Source of the DNA: Sphaerisporangium krabiense | GTDB lineage: Bacteria > Actinomycetota > Actinomycetes > Streptosporangiales > Streptosporangiaceae | Assembly (NCBI RefSeq): GCF_014200435.1 | Contig: NZ_JACHBR010000001.1 | Location: 6,266,001-6,330,000, forward strand | DNA length: 64,000 bases | Direction: 5' to 3' | Shown: positions 26,152 to 34,797 of the stretch, piece by piece | Layout of the letters: each line of letters begins with the position of its first letter | Position numbering within the stretch: the first letter of the stretch is position 1 | Made by a program: the position numbers and the translations under genes | The notes under the pieces: generated by a model | What the model saw: the letters and a program-made list of their open reading frames with translations, nothing else | What the model was told of the DNA's origin: nothing | Databases searched by the model: none

Positions 26152-26922
26152 TCAGCCGCCCGAGACGCCCCGGCCCCGGCGCAGGCCCGCGACGCCGACC
26201 CCGACGCCCACGACGCCGGCGACGATGCCGATGCCCGCCAGCAGGCGGGCCGTGCCGTCCGAGCCGGCGTCCTCGTCACCGGAGGCGTTCTTCGCCTGGA
26301 CCGACACCGCGGGCGCCGTCGAGGCCGCCGCGCTCGGCGTGGCGGCTGCGCCGTGCTCGTCGCCGCCGGGCGCCGGGTCGACGAGCTTCAGCGTGGGCAC
26401 GGGGTGCTCGGCCTCGGAGCCGTCGGCCTTCGGCTCGTCGGCCCACTTCACGACCTCGCCGCCGGAGTAGGTCTGGGTCGTGGGGAAGAACAGCTGGTCG
26501 GTGTCCTCGGGCAGGCCGCCCAGCGACACCTCGAACTCCTGGAACTGGCCCGGCTCCACCTTGCCGCCGGTCCAGGTGATCTTCGTGACGGCCTCGGTGA
26601 TCTCGCCGTACTTGGACTTGACCGGCGCGGGCAGCTTGCCCCGGGTCACCTCGGCCTTCCACCCGGGAAGCGGGCGCACCGAGACGAACGGCAGCGGGTG
26701 GTCGGTCGGGAACTGCACCTCCAGCTTGGTGGTCGAGGCGTCGTCCCGCTCGTTGGGGACGCGGAAGGCGACCTTGGAGAAGCCGCCCTTCTCGGCGCTG
26801 CCCGGCTGGATGCTCACGTGGGCGAGCGCAGGGAGGGCCAGGCCCACGGTGAGGGCGAGCGCGCCCGCGGTGACGGCGGCGGCGCGGCGCACGGCGGTGC
26901 GTATGGACATGCTCGACGACAT
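26152..26922 (-). CDS. ycnI: YcnI-family (DUF1775) copper-binding membrane protein
   Basis: A 256-residue secreted, C-terminally anchored protein. A signal peptide ends LALPALAHVSIQPG, so the mature chain begins with His as needed for the copper site of YcnI. Other family features are FRVPNERDDASTTKLEVQFP, VSVRPLPGWKAEV with the copper-near Trp, and EFEVSLGGLPED. A Pro/Ala stalk and a last helix (LLAGIGIVAGVVGVGVGVAG) tether it. ATG 26922 is chosen over an upstream GTG because GGAG lies nine bases before it. It is probably co-transcribed from upstream with the membrane gene at 27082 and acts in copper trafficking at the cell surface. Confidence 0.9.
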   Translation of the reverse strand: MSSSMSIRTAVRRAAAVTAGALALTVGLALPALAHVSIQPGSAEKGGFSKVAFRVPNERDDASTTKLEVQFPTDHPLPFVSVRPLPGWKAEVTRGKLPAPVKSKYGEITEAVTKITWTGGKVEPGQFQEFEVSLGGLPEDTDQLFFPTTQTYSGGEVVKWADEPKADGSEAEHPVPTLKLVDPAPGGDEHGAAATPSAAASTAPAVSVQAKNASGDEDAGSDGTARLLAGIGIVAGVVGVGVGVAGLRRGRGVSGG

Positions 26923-27081
26923 GGAAGTCTCCACTTCGGTGGGTAAAGCGGTCGGGAACGCGAGCGGCCGGCGGCTTCCCGGGAGAGAGCACGCGGGAAG
27001 GCGCCGGTCACCGGCACGCGACCGGGAGCGCGTACTGAGCGCGGAACGGCGCGCGAGGACCGGAAGGCTCGCGGAAGAACG

Positions 27082-27657
27082 TCAGAAGGCGGCGGGAAGC
27101 GGAGGACCGCGCCTGCGGACGGAGTGGCGGAGCGCGCGCCGGACCGGCGCGGGCCCGAGGTGGACGGCCGCCCGCGCACGGCGCCGCCGGGGGACGTGCG
27201 CGCCCGGGCGCAGCAGGGCGAGCAGCCGGCGCGCCCGGCGCACGGCGAGCGTGCCGAGGCGGCGCAGCACCGACCACAGCGCGGACTCGCCCCGGGCGAG
27301 CCACCAGCCGGTGATGAGCGTCGCGGTGAGGTGGGCGATCACCATGCCGAGGTCGGCGCCGAGGGTCTGCCCGTGCCCGAGGTGGACGTGCAGGGTGTTC
27401 CCGCCGTCCGCCGAGGCCCCGAACAGCACGTGCAGGAAGACCTGCGTGCCGACGAGGAAGCCGACCACCGTCTGGGGCGAGCGCTCGCGCCCGGCGACGA
27501 GCGTCGCCAGCGTGGCGACCGCCGCGGCGCCCGCCGCCACCGCCCACGACGCGGGCCCCTGCCCGCCGGCGGCGCGGTGGCCGAGCACGGCGAGCGCGAC
27601 GCAGACGACCGTGAAGGCGGCCGACCGCGCGAGGCGCAGGGGGAGGTGGGCACGCAT
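27082..27657 (-). CDS. Small integral membrane protein, often linked to ycnI
   Basis: A 191-residue protein with about four helices (AAFTVVCVALAVLGHRAAGG, SWAVAAGAAAVATLATLVAG, TVVGFLVGTQVFLHVLFG, LGMVIAHLTATLITGWWLA) and a strongly basic C-terminal tail. A His-rich loop, LHVHLGHGQ, lies between helices 3 and 4 and could bind metal. The gene sits 159 bp before ycnI on the same strand, an arrangement consistent with copper handling. No enzymatic motif is seen. ATG 27657 is chosen over GTG 27666. Copper association is inference from the neighbour and the His loop. Confidence 0.65.
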   Translation of the reverse strand: MRAHLPLRLARSAAFTVVCVALAVLGHRAAGGQGPASWAVAAGAAAVATLATLVAGRERSPQTVVGFLVGTQVFLHVLFGASADGGNTLHVHLGHGQTLGADLGMVIAHLTATLITGWWLARGESALWSVLRRLGTLAVRRARRLLALLRPGAHVPRRRRARAAVHLGPAPVRRALRHSVRRRGPPLPAAF

Positions 27658-27750
27658 GACGCCCACATCGTGCCACGGGACGGGGCCGCCTGTCCCGCGG
27701 AGACCCGCCCCATATCGAGGGTTAGGGGAGGGACGGTCGGTGATGGTGGA

Positions 27751-27774
27751 TGTTCCGCCCCACTGGGGGGAACA
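27751..27774. promoter_or_regulatory. 24-bp inverted repeat, metal-operator-like
   Basis: TGTTCCGCCC-CACT-GGGGGGAACA pairs 9 of 10 positions. It lies between the copper-linked membrane gene (start 27657) and the membrane gene at 27846. The CCCC...GGGG core recalls copper-repressor operators of the CsoR type, but the outer arms differ, so the assignment is tentative. Confidence 0.4.
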
Positions 27775-27845
27775 TCTGCCGCTATACGAATTTTGTCGCT
27801 ACTGTTGCCCGCGTTCGCAACATGCGTGAAGCGCGAGGTGAGACC

Positions 27846-28352
27846 ATGCGGCACTTTCTCGGCCTGCTTCTCGGTGTGGTGGTGACGGCGGTCCTCCTGG
27901 CGGGGACGGGCTGGGCGTCCCAGGACGCGGCCCGGGGCATGGCGAGCGCGGCGGCGGGCGCCGCGAACGCGGTCGATCCCGTGCGCGACACCAAGGCGCT
28001 GGTGGGCCTCGGCGCGATGCTGGTGGCCGGGCTGCTGCTCGGCCTGGTTCTCGCGGGCCGGGTGTCGCCGCTGGCGACGTTCGTGCCGTCTATGGCGCTG
28101 CTGGCCTGGACCGTCATCTACGCCCTCGACGTCAACCGCGCGCTGTCGCTGGCCCCCACCGACCCCGCGCTGGACCCGCTGATCGTCCAGGCGGGCAAGG
28201 GCATGCAGGACCTGCTGGCCCGCGGCGTCTACGCCCTGGCCGGGATCGCCCTGTTCATCCCCGTCCTCATGCCCTCCCGCTGGGCGAGCCGCCGCGACGA
28301 CCTCGACGACGACTACGAGGAGGGCGTGGAATCCCCCCAGGGCTACTACTGA
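27846..28352 (+). CDS. Four-helix membrane protein of unknown function
   Basis: A 168-residue protein with helices near residues 1-20 (MRHFLGLLLGVVVTAVLLAGTGW), 55-75 (LGAMLVAGLLLGLVLAG), 80-105 (FVPSMALLAWTVIYAL) and 135-155 (YALAGIALFIPVLM). It ends in an acidic, Tyr-rich cytosolic tail (DDLDDDYEEG, QGYY). ATG 27846 follows GAGGTGAG; starts further upstream have poorer ribosome sites. No named family is recognised. It converges closely with the ABC ATPase at 28360, leaving 7 bp. Confidence 0.65.
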   Translation: MRHFLGLLLGVVVTAVLLAGTGWASQDAARGMASAAAGAANAVDPVRDTKALVGLGAMLVAGLLLGLVLAGRVSPLATFVPSMALLAWTVIYALDVNRALSLAPTDPALDPLIVQAGKGMQDLLARGVYALAGIALFIPVLMPSRWASRRDDLDDDYEEGVESPQGYY

Positions 28353-28359
28353 CGGGTTC

Positions 28360-29157
28360 TCAGGCGCGCGGCGTCTCGGGGGCGGCGCCCGTGTAGAGGC
28401 GGGTGACGACGTCCTCGATGGAGGTCTCCTCCGGGGCGGTGGCCATGAGCTGGTCCACGGTGCCGTCGAAGGCGAGCCTGCCGTGGTCGATGAGCATCAC
28501 CCGGCGGCACAGGCGCTCGATGTCGCCGAGATCGTGCGTGGTGAGCAGCACGGTGGTGCCCCGCTCGGCGTTGAGGCCGCGCAGGAAGCCGCGCACGGCC
28601 GCCTTGGTCACCACGTCCAGGCCGATGGTGGGCTCGTCCAGGATCAGCACCGGGGGGTCGTGCAGCAGCGCGGCGGCGATGTCGCCGCGCATGCGCTGGC
28701 CCAGGCTGAGCTGGCGGACCGGCTTGTGCAGGAACGGCCCGAGGTCCAGGACCTCGCACAGCTCGGCGAGCCGCGCGCGGTGCCGTTCGCGATCTACTCT
28801 GTAAAGGTGGCGGACCAGGGTGAAGCTGTCCTTCAGCGGCAGATCCCACCACAGCGTCGTCCGCTGCCCGAACACCACCCCGACGCGCCGGGCGAGCGCC
28901 GTGCGCCGCCGGGACGGGTCCAGGCCCGCCACCCGGATGCGCCCCGCCGAGGGTGCGAGGATGCCGGTCAGCATCTTGATCGTCGTCGACTTGCCCGCGC
29001 CGTTCGGCCCGAGGTAGCCGACGAACTCCCCGGCCGCCACGTCGAAGGTCAGGTCGCGCACGGCCTCCACCACCAGCCGGTCGGCGCGCAGCAGGCCCTT
29101 CTTGCGGCGCACCGTGAACGTCCTCGCGACGTCCCGGACCTGGATCACCTGGCTCAC
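28360..29157 (-). CDS. ABC-2 transporter ATP-binding protein
   Basis: A 265-residue ATPase: Walker A GPNGAGKSTT, Q-loop region VVFGQRTTLWWDLPL, signature LSLGQRMRGD, Walker B PVLILDEPTIGLD, switch His TTHDL. The N-terminus carries the long VRRKKGLLRADRLVVEAV insert, and the QRTTLWWDLP region is typical of exporters that have two DUF990-like permeases. GTG 29157 lies 6 bp after the stop of the first permease. It forms an operon with the two permeases transcribed before it. Substrate unknown. Confidence 0.9.
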   Translation of the reverse strand: MSQVIQVRDVARTFTVRRKKGLLRADRLVVEAVRDLTFDVAAGEFVGYLGPNGAGKSTTIKMLTGILAPSAGRIRVAGLDPSRRRTALARRVGVVFGQRTTLWWDLPLKDSFTLVRHLYRVDRERHRARLAELCEVLDLGPFLHKPVRQLSLGQRMRGDIAAALLHDPPVLILDEPTIGLDVVTKAAVRGFLRGLNAERGTTVLLTTHDLGDIERLCRRVMLIDHGRLAFDGTVDQLMATAPEETSIEDVVTRLYTGAAPETPRA

Positions 29158-29163
29158 CCGGCC

Positions 29164-29970
29164 TCAACTCCCCGTCGATCGGTAGCGGCGCAGCCCGGCC
29201 CGCCACGCCCACGCCGCCACGCACGCCAGCGCGAGCGCCGCCGCGGGCGCGGCGAAGCGCAGCCAGTGCGGCAGCCCGAGCGGGTCGGGGCGGCCGAGGA
29301 CGTACAGGGCGGGCTGCCAGTTGACGAACGCCAGCGGCACGATGAAGGTGACCGCCCGCACCAGCTCCCCGCCGTAGACGCTGAGCGGGTACTGGGTGAG
29401 CTGGCCGCCGCCGTAGGTGAAGGCGTTGGCGACCTCGGGCGCGTCGGTCAGCAGGAACTGCAGCGCGCCGCCGAGCGTCCAGATCGCCGTGAACAGCACG
29501 ATGCCGCACAGCAGCATGACCGGGAGCATCCACAGGCGCCGCCAGGGCACGTCCAGCGCGGGCAGGGCGATGGCGAGCACCACGACCGACTGCAGCACGC
29601 GGCCGAGGCGCTGGAAGCTGAACTGGTCCACCGCCATCTGCACGAACGGGCTGACCGGCCGGATCAGCATCGTGTCGAAGGACCCGGTCCGCACGTGGCG
29701 GCTGAGCCGCTCCACGTTGCCGAAGAGGATGTCGGCCAGCGCGAAGGAGACGCCCGCGGTGCCGTACAGGAACATCACCTCGTGCAGGGTGAACCCGCCG
29801 AGGGAGCCGGTGTGCGTGAAGATCACCGCGATCGCGGCCATGTCCAGGCCGCTGACCACGAAGGACCCGGCCATGAGCAGCGTCATCGACAGCGGGTACT
29901 GCGCGGCGGCGCGCAGCCAGGTCACGGCGAGCAGGACGTAGGTCCTGACGAGGCCGGCCGCCTCACCCAC
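29164..29970 (-). CDS. ABC-2 family permease (DUF990-like), second of a pair
   Basis: A 268-residue membrane protein with about six helices. Conserved family pieces: LAALTW-like N-terminus, GFTLHEVMFLYGTAGVSFALAD, RHVRTGSFDTMLIRPVSPFVQM and VTFIVPLAFVNWQPALYVLG. The GTG at 29970 overlaps the previous permease's end at 29963 by 8 bp. With the other permease and the ATPase it makes a three-gene exporter. Confidence 0.85.
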   Translation of the reverse strand: MGEAAGLVRTYVLLAVTWLRAAAQYPLSMTLLMAGSFVVSGLDMAAIAVIFTHTGSLGGFTLHEVMFLYGTAGVSFALADILFGNVERLSRHVRTGSFDTMLIRPVSPFVQMAVDQFSFQRLGRVLQSVVVLAIALPALDVPWRRLWMLPVMLLCGIVLFTAIWTLGGALQFLLTDAPEVANAFTYGGGQLTQYPLSVYGGELVRAVTFIVPLAFVNWQPALYVLGRPDPLGLPHWLRFAAPAAALALACVAAWAWRAGLRRYRSTGS

Positions 29971-30756
29971 CCTGGATCACCACCCTGCGGCGCGCCGACC
30001 GGGTCAGCAGGGCGCCGAGGCCGAGCAGGACGGCCACCCACGCGGCCTGGAGCGCCAGCGCGCCGAGCGGGTCGCGTTTGCCGAGGAACACGTCGGCGGG
30101 CACCTGCACCATCGCCGCCCACGGCAGCGCCTGCGCCAGCGTGCCGAGCAGGCCGGGGAACAGCACCAGCGGCAGCACCATGCCGCTGAAGAAGGTGGTC
30201 ATCACCAGGGACAGGGACTGCAGGCCGCGGTCGTCCACGATCCAGCAGGTGGCGATGGCGACCAGGTAGCGCAGCCCGAAGCTGACCACGATGCCGAGCA
30301 CCATCGAGACCAGCGACCACGCCCACATCGCCGCGTCCGGAGGGAACCGGACGCCGAACAGCACGGCGCCCGCCAGCGTGGGCGGGACGCTCCTGAGCAG
30401 GATCAGGTACCCGGCCCTGCCGAGGTCGTCGGCCAGGCACCACATCTGCAGCGAGGCCGGGCGCACCAGGTCGAGCGCGACGTCCCCGGTGCGCACCCGC
30501 TGGCCGAGCTCCAGGCCGCCGCCGAAGACCTGCATGGGGCCGATGAACGCCTGGGTGAGGAAGCAGAACGTGACCGCGTCGGTGACGTCGTACCCGGCGA
30601 GGCCCGGCCTCGCGTGCCACAGGGCGATCAGGACGTACGCGCGCAGGACGCCGAAGACGGTGTTGGTGAACGCCCCGGCGAGTGCGGCGGTCCGGTACGC
30701 CGCGTGGCGGCGGAAACCGAAGACGAAGATCGTCCAGTAGAGCGAGAAGGTCGCAC
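29963..30756 (-). CDS. ABC-2 family permease, first of the pair; 5' end lacks an in-frame start
   Basis: The family alignment extends to about 30752, where the frame reads TFSLYWTIFVFGFRRHAAYRTA, the typical N-terminus, then TNTVFGVLRAY, GPMQVFGGGLELG and RTGDVALDLVRP. Upstream to a TGA near 30850 this frame holds no ATG, GTG or TTG. GTG at 30756 is in another frame; one added base just after it would give an in-frame GTG-R-T-F-S-L. The only in-frame ATG, 30535, cuts off about 73 residues including one or two helices. Either a one-base deletion has damaged the gene or the sequence has an error. A GGAGG lies right at this point. Confidence 0.7.
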
Positions 30757-31005
30757 ACCTCCAGCGAACGGGCCCGGAGGCATTGTAGGCGGACCCGCCG
30801 CACGGATCACCGCATTTTCCGCGCCCCTGCGCGCCGCCCCTCGACGGTCACACGCCGTCGCCGTCCGGTAGAACGACGACATCGACCCGGATCGGCGGCA
30901 TGGGTACGGTCACCGGCCCCCGGTGAAGCCGGCGGGCAACGGGGCGCACGGCTCTTTCCTGGTACGTTGCGCTCATCCGGGGAGGCGGCGCGGAGAGGGG
31001 GAGCG

Positions 31006-31419
31006 GTGACCGACGAGTTCCAGACCGCTTTCTGGACGGCCAAGCGGGCGATGGCGATGGCCGCCGAGGCGGCTTACAACCGTCACGGCGTGCGGGCGGG
31101 ACAGCAGTTCATCCTGCAGTGCCTGTGGGAGACCGACGGACTCGCGCCCGGCGAGATCGCGCGGCGCCTGGAACTGGCCACGCCCACCGTCACCCGGGCG
31201 ACGACCCGCATGGAGGCGGCGGGGTTGCTGCGCCGCGAGCCGCACCCCACCGACGCCCGCCTCGTCCGCCTGCGCCTGACCGAGCGCGGCCGGGAGCTGG
31301 AGGACGTCATCGCGGACGAGATGCTCCGGCTGAGCGAGCGCGCGCTGCGCACCCTGGACGCCGCCGAGCGCGAGCAGCTGGTCCGCTTCTTGGGGGAGAT
31401 CCGCAGGAACGTCTCCTGA
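31006..31419 (+). CDS. MarR-family transcriptional regulator
   Basis: A 137-residue winged-helix dimer. The HTH reads LAPGEIARRLELATPTVTRATTRMEAAGLLRREPHPTDARLVRLRLTERG, with the DxRxxxLxLTxxG wing signature of MarR. GTG 31006 follows GGAGAGGGGGAG. It is divergent from the ABC-2 operon across about 250 bp, so control of that exporter is likely, as for many MarR-exporter pairs. No conserved Cys is present for oxidant sensing; a small-molecule ligand is assumed by family. Confidence 0.9.
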   Translation: MTDEFQTAFWTAKRAMAMAAEAAYNRHGVRAGQQFILQCLWETDGLAPGEIARRLELATPTVTRATTRMEAAGLLRREPHPTDARLVRLRLTERGRELEDVIADEMLRLSERALRTLDAAEREQLVRFLGEIRRNVS

Positions 31420-31551
31420 GCGTGTCCGCGGCCGGGCAACCATTCGGTCAGGTCAAATCTGGGTGAACGGACTCGACAAAATGCGTAACGTCCGTGTAAA
31501 CCGGGATATCACCCCTGGTGAACGGCCAGACGACGGCGCAAGGAGGGACAC

Positions 31552-32853
31552 GTGGAGCAGGACATCGACGTGGACGTCCATCCGGTCTACCCGGTGAGCT
31601 GGCGCGCCGGCGCCTTCAACGGCCTGCTGCGCGGCACCACCAAGCCGATCTCGGCGATCCTGCTGCGCCACAGCGTCGGCATGACCGTCCTCGCCCGCCT
31701 CGCCGCCCTCGGCGAGCGTCTCCCCCTCATGGCACCGCCCGAGGTCGAGATCGTCAAAGACTCCGACCTCCTCCACCCCACCCCCTGCCCCCACGAAACG
31801 CCCCTCGCGCCCCCCACGCCCGGAAGCCCGCCGGCGATGAACCGCCCCACCGAGTCCGAGGTCGGGTCCGCCCCGGTGGGCGGTGCGCGGTCCGCCGAGG
31901 AACCGGGACGCGGCACCCGGTCCGGGGGTGGCGACGGCGGGACGCCGGCCGGGGAAGAGGTCATGCGGACCCCGGCGAGGCGCGGGAGCGCGTGCGGGTC
32001 GGAGTGGGTGCGGGCCGGGCATGACCTGGACGAGGACAAGGTGCTGCTCTACTTCCACGGTGGGGCGTACTTCCTCTGCTCGCCGGCGACGCACCGTCCG
32101 ATCACCTGGCGGCTGTCCGCCGTCGCCCGCCGTCCCGTCTTCGCCTTCGACTACCGCCAGGGCCCGGAGCACTCGCTCGCAGAGTCTCTCGCCGACGCCC
32201 TCGGCGCCTACGACGAGCTGCTCGACCGCGGGTACGACGCCCGCGACATCGTGCTCGGCGGCGACTCGGCGGGCGGCCACCTGACCCTGGCCACCCTCCT
32301 CGCCCTGCGCGACCGGGGCGCGCCCCTGCCCGCGGCCGCGATCTGCCTGTCGCCGTGGGCCGACCTGTCCGACGCGCGGCGCAGCGCCAACCGCTGGGCC
32401 GACCCCATCCTGCCCGCCGGGCGGGTCGACTGGCTGGCCCGCCGATGGACGGCCGGGCTGGACCGCCGCGACCCCCTGGTCTCCCCGGTGTACGGCGACT
32501 ACTCCGGCCTGCCCCCGCTCATGGTCGTCACCGGCTCCACCGAGGTGCTGCGGGACGAGGGACGCCGCGTGGCCCTCCAGGCGCGCCGGGCCGGCGTGAA
32601 GGTCACCTACGAGGAGTGGCACCGAATGCCGCACGCCTTCCCCATCCTCGCCGACGTCCTCCCCGAGGCCCGCCTGATCTTCCGCCACATCGAACGCTTC
32701 CTCCTCGCGGTCTCCGCCGGCTCCGGCGCCTTGGCGGACTCCGCCGCCGACCCCTCGGGCCCCGGCCCGGAACAGGACGGTTCCCTCTCCGCGCTGTCCG
32801 CGCGGGACGCCGTCCCCCCGCAGAGGCCGGGGCCCGACTCCGCCGCCGCCTGA
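31552..32853 (+). CDS. Alpha/beta hydrolase of the HSL (esterase/lipase) family with an inserted linker
   Basis: A 433-residue hydrolase. The oxyanion motif is YFHGGAYFLC, the nucleophile GDSAGGHLT, the acid probably Asp in GSTEVLRDEG, and the His in WHRMPHAFP, the class IV esterase set. The first 70 residues are ordinary, but about residues 75-150 are a low-complexity Pro/Gly/Ser/Glu stretch absent from typical 300-330-residue HSL esterases. A second disordered tail of 50 residues follows the catalytic part. GTG 31552 has AAGGAGG six bases upstream. Substrate is unknown; acyl ester hydrolysis is the family role. Confidence 0.85.
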   Translation: MEQDIDVDVHPVYPVSWRAGAFNGLLRGTTKPISAILLRHSVGMTVLARLAALGERLPLMAPPEVEIVKDSDLLHPTPCPHETPLAPPTPGSPPAMNRPTESEVGSAPVGGARSAEEPGRGTRSGGGDGGTPAGEEVMRTPARRGSACGSEWVRAGHDLDEDKVLLYFHGGAYFLCSPATHRPITWRLSAVARRPVFAFDYRQGPEHSLAESLADALGAYDELLDRGYDARDIVLGGDSAGGHLTLATLLALRDRGAPLPAAAICLSPWADLSDARRSANRWADPILPAGRVDWLARRWTAGLDRRDPLVSPVYGDYSGLPPLMVVTGSTEVLRDEGRRVALQARRAGVKVTYEEWHRMPHAFPILADVLPEARLIFRHIERFLLAVSAGSGALADSAADPSGPGPEQDGSLSALSARDAVPPQRPGPDSAAA

Positions 32854-33097
32854 CCCCGGCGCCTGCCTCGATCCGCGCCGCCTGGACCCTCGTCGCACGA
32901 CTTCGCGGTGACCGGTCGGGTGATCGTCCCTGTGGGCTCAGCAGTCACATGGGACACATCGGGGCCTTACCGCTAGGGATGATTCGCCTTACCTCTCATG
33001 CCACTTCGCACTAGTTCATGCCGAACGGGCTTCGGGAGCGACACAGTGGCCAGTGCCGTAATGCTCGAAAAACTTCTCGAAGAGAGGTCATCCGCGG

Positions 33098-34711
33098 ATG
33101 GCACGTGCAGCGGGTGTCCCCAGCGGGATGCCTCCAGGCGTCCGGCCGTTGACGGTGGGCGACCCGGTGATCATCGGGCGCTGCCTTCTCCTCGGCCGTC
33201 TCGGCGCCGGCGGGATGGGCGTGGTGTACCTCGCCGAGCATCCCGAGGGCGGCCTCGTCGCGCTCAAGACCCCGCACGCCGTCCATCTCGCCGACCCCAC
33301 GCTGCGCGCCCGGTTCACCGAGGAGGTCGAGTTCTCCCGCCGCGTCGTCCCTTTCTGCACGGCGGCGGTGCTGGAGCACGGCGTGGACCGCGACCGCCCC
33401 TACCTCGTCACCGAGTACATCCCCGGCCCCTCCCTGTCGCAGGTCGTCGCCGCGCGCGGCCCGCTGACCCCCGACCTCGCCTACGGCGTCGCGCTCGGCG
33501 CGGCGGCGGCGCTGTCCGCCATCCACGAGGCCGGGTTCGTCCACCGCGACCTGAAGCCGGGCAACGTCCTGCTGTCCCCGCGGGGGCCGCGGGTCATCGA
33601 CTTCGGCATCGCACGGGACCTGGACGCCGCCGTGGCCCACACCCAGGCCGGCCAGGTGATGGGCAGTCCCGGCTGGGTCGCCCCCGAGCGGCTGACCGGC
33701 GGTCCGGCCATCCCCGCCTCCGACATCTTCGCCTGGGGATGCCTGGTCGCCTACGCCGCCACGGGCCACCACCCCTTCGGCACCGGCGAGGCCGACGTGG
33801 TCACCCGGCGCATCCTGGTCGAGCACCCGCGCCTGTCGGCGGTCCCCAAGCTCCTGGCCGACCCGGTCTCGGCCGCGCTGGCCAAGGAACCCGGACAGCG
33901 GCCCGGCGCCGCCGCGCTGCTGGAGTGGCTGCTGGAGGCCGGGGGAGTGGAGCGCGCCTGGGACCGCAGGGACGCCGTGGACGCCGTCATGGAGGAGATC
34001 TGGGCCCCCGTGCCGTACCCGGCGGTCCGGCGCGGCCGGGCGAACGGTCCCGGGGACGGCGAGCCGGGCGCCACCACCGGCGCGCGGGCGGCCCGCCGCT
34101 CCGCCGCGCGGCGCGGGCACGCCTCGCACGCCGGGTTCGCGGCCCTGGCCACCGTGTCGATCGCGGCGCTGACCGTCGTCGCGGCCGGCGCCGGCCGGAC
34201 CACCGTCGAGCCCCGGGCCGAGCGCCCCGGCACGGCGCCCGTGGTCGTGCCCATCGAGGGCAGCCGCGTGCCGGTGGAGGTGCCGGACCCCTCGGTGCGC
34301 GTGGCCGTCTCCGGGACGGCCTCGCGCGACGCCGAGATCCCCGGATCCCGGCCGCCGCAGCTCACCTACGTGCCCTCCCCGGCGGCGACGCGGCGGCCCG
34401 GCCCCACCGGCGGCCCCGTGGACGGAGGGGACCCGTGGGAGACCCGGGCGCCCTCGCCGCGGCCCGAGCCCGAGCGCACCACCGCGCCGCCGCCGCCCGC
34501 CGCGGACCCGCCCTGCACGGACAAGCGGGGCCGGGAACGCCCCTGCAAGCCCACCAAGGAACCCCGGCCGACGCCGACCCGCACGGCCACCAAGACCCCC
34601 ACCAAGACCCCCAAGCCCACGGTCAGCATCAGCCAGATCCCCGAGTGGGGCGACGGCGAGTCCGCGCAGCCGTCCCCGATCCCCACGATCACGGAGTCCT
34701 CCACGGCCTGA
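33098..34711 (+). CDS. Transmembrane serine/threonine protein kinase
   Basis: A 537-residue Hanks-type kinase. The catalytic domain spans about 25-280: glycine loop LGAGGMGVVYLAEH, catalytic Lys in VALKTPH, HRDLKPGNVLL, DFGIARDL and activation-segment GSPGWVAPERL. A basic juxtamembrane stretch (RRSAARRGHAS) and one helix (FAALATVSIAALTVVAAGAG) lead to an outside tail of about 180 residues rich in Pro, Thr and Lys, with DPPCTDKRGRERPC. There are no PASTA repeats. ATG 33098 has GAGAGG upstream. The tail could bind cell-wall polymers, but this is speculation. Confidence 0.9.
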   Translation: MARAAGVPSGMPPGVRPLTVGDPVIIGRCLLLGRLGAGGMGVVYLAEHPEGGLVALKTPHAVHLADPTLRARFTEEVEFSRRVVPFCTAAVLEHGVDRDRPYLVTEYIPGPSLSQVVAARGPLTPDLAYGVALGAAAALSAIHEAGFVHRDLKPGNVLLSPRGPRVIDFGIARDLDAAVAHTQAGQVMGSPGWVAPERLTGGPAIPASDIFAWGCLVAYAATGHHPFGTGEADVVTRRILVEHPRLSAVPKLLADPVSAALAKEPGQRPGAAALLEWLLEAGGVERAWDRRDAVDAVMEEIWAPVPYPAVRRGRANGPGDGEPGATTGARAARRSAARRGHASHAGFAALATVSIAALTVVAAGAGRTTVEPRAERPGTAPVVVPIEGSRVPVEVPDPSVRVAVSGTASRDAEIPGSRPPQLTYVPSPAATRRPGPTGGPVDGGDPWETRAPSPRPEPERTTAPPPPAADPPCTDKRGRERPCKPTKEPRPTPTRTATKTPTKTPKPTVSISQIPEWGDGESAQPSPIPTITESSTA

Positions 34712-34797
34712 CCGGCCTGGCTCCTCCGCGATCCCCGCGGCCTCGCGTGACCTTCCGCGCGGGCCTGCCCCTATCCTGCTTCGGGAAAGGGGTGTCC

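Noticed and set aside
27751-27774. SOS (LexA) box reading of TGTTCC...GGAACA
   Set aside because: Actinobacterial LexA sites have GAAC-N4-GTTC order; here the half-sites are inverted and far apart.
30628-30882. A separate 84-residue gene starting near 30882 on the minus strand
   Set aside because: Its frame is off-register to the permease N-terminus and is rich in Ser/Arg/Pro; it fits a shadow of the damaged permease start.
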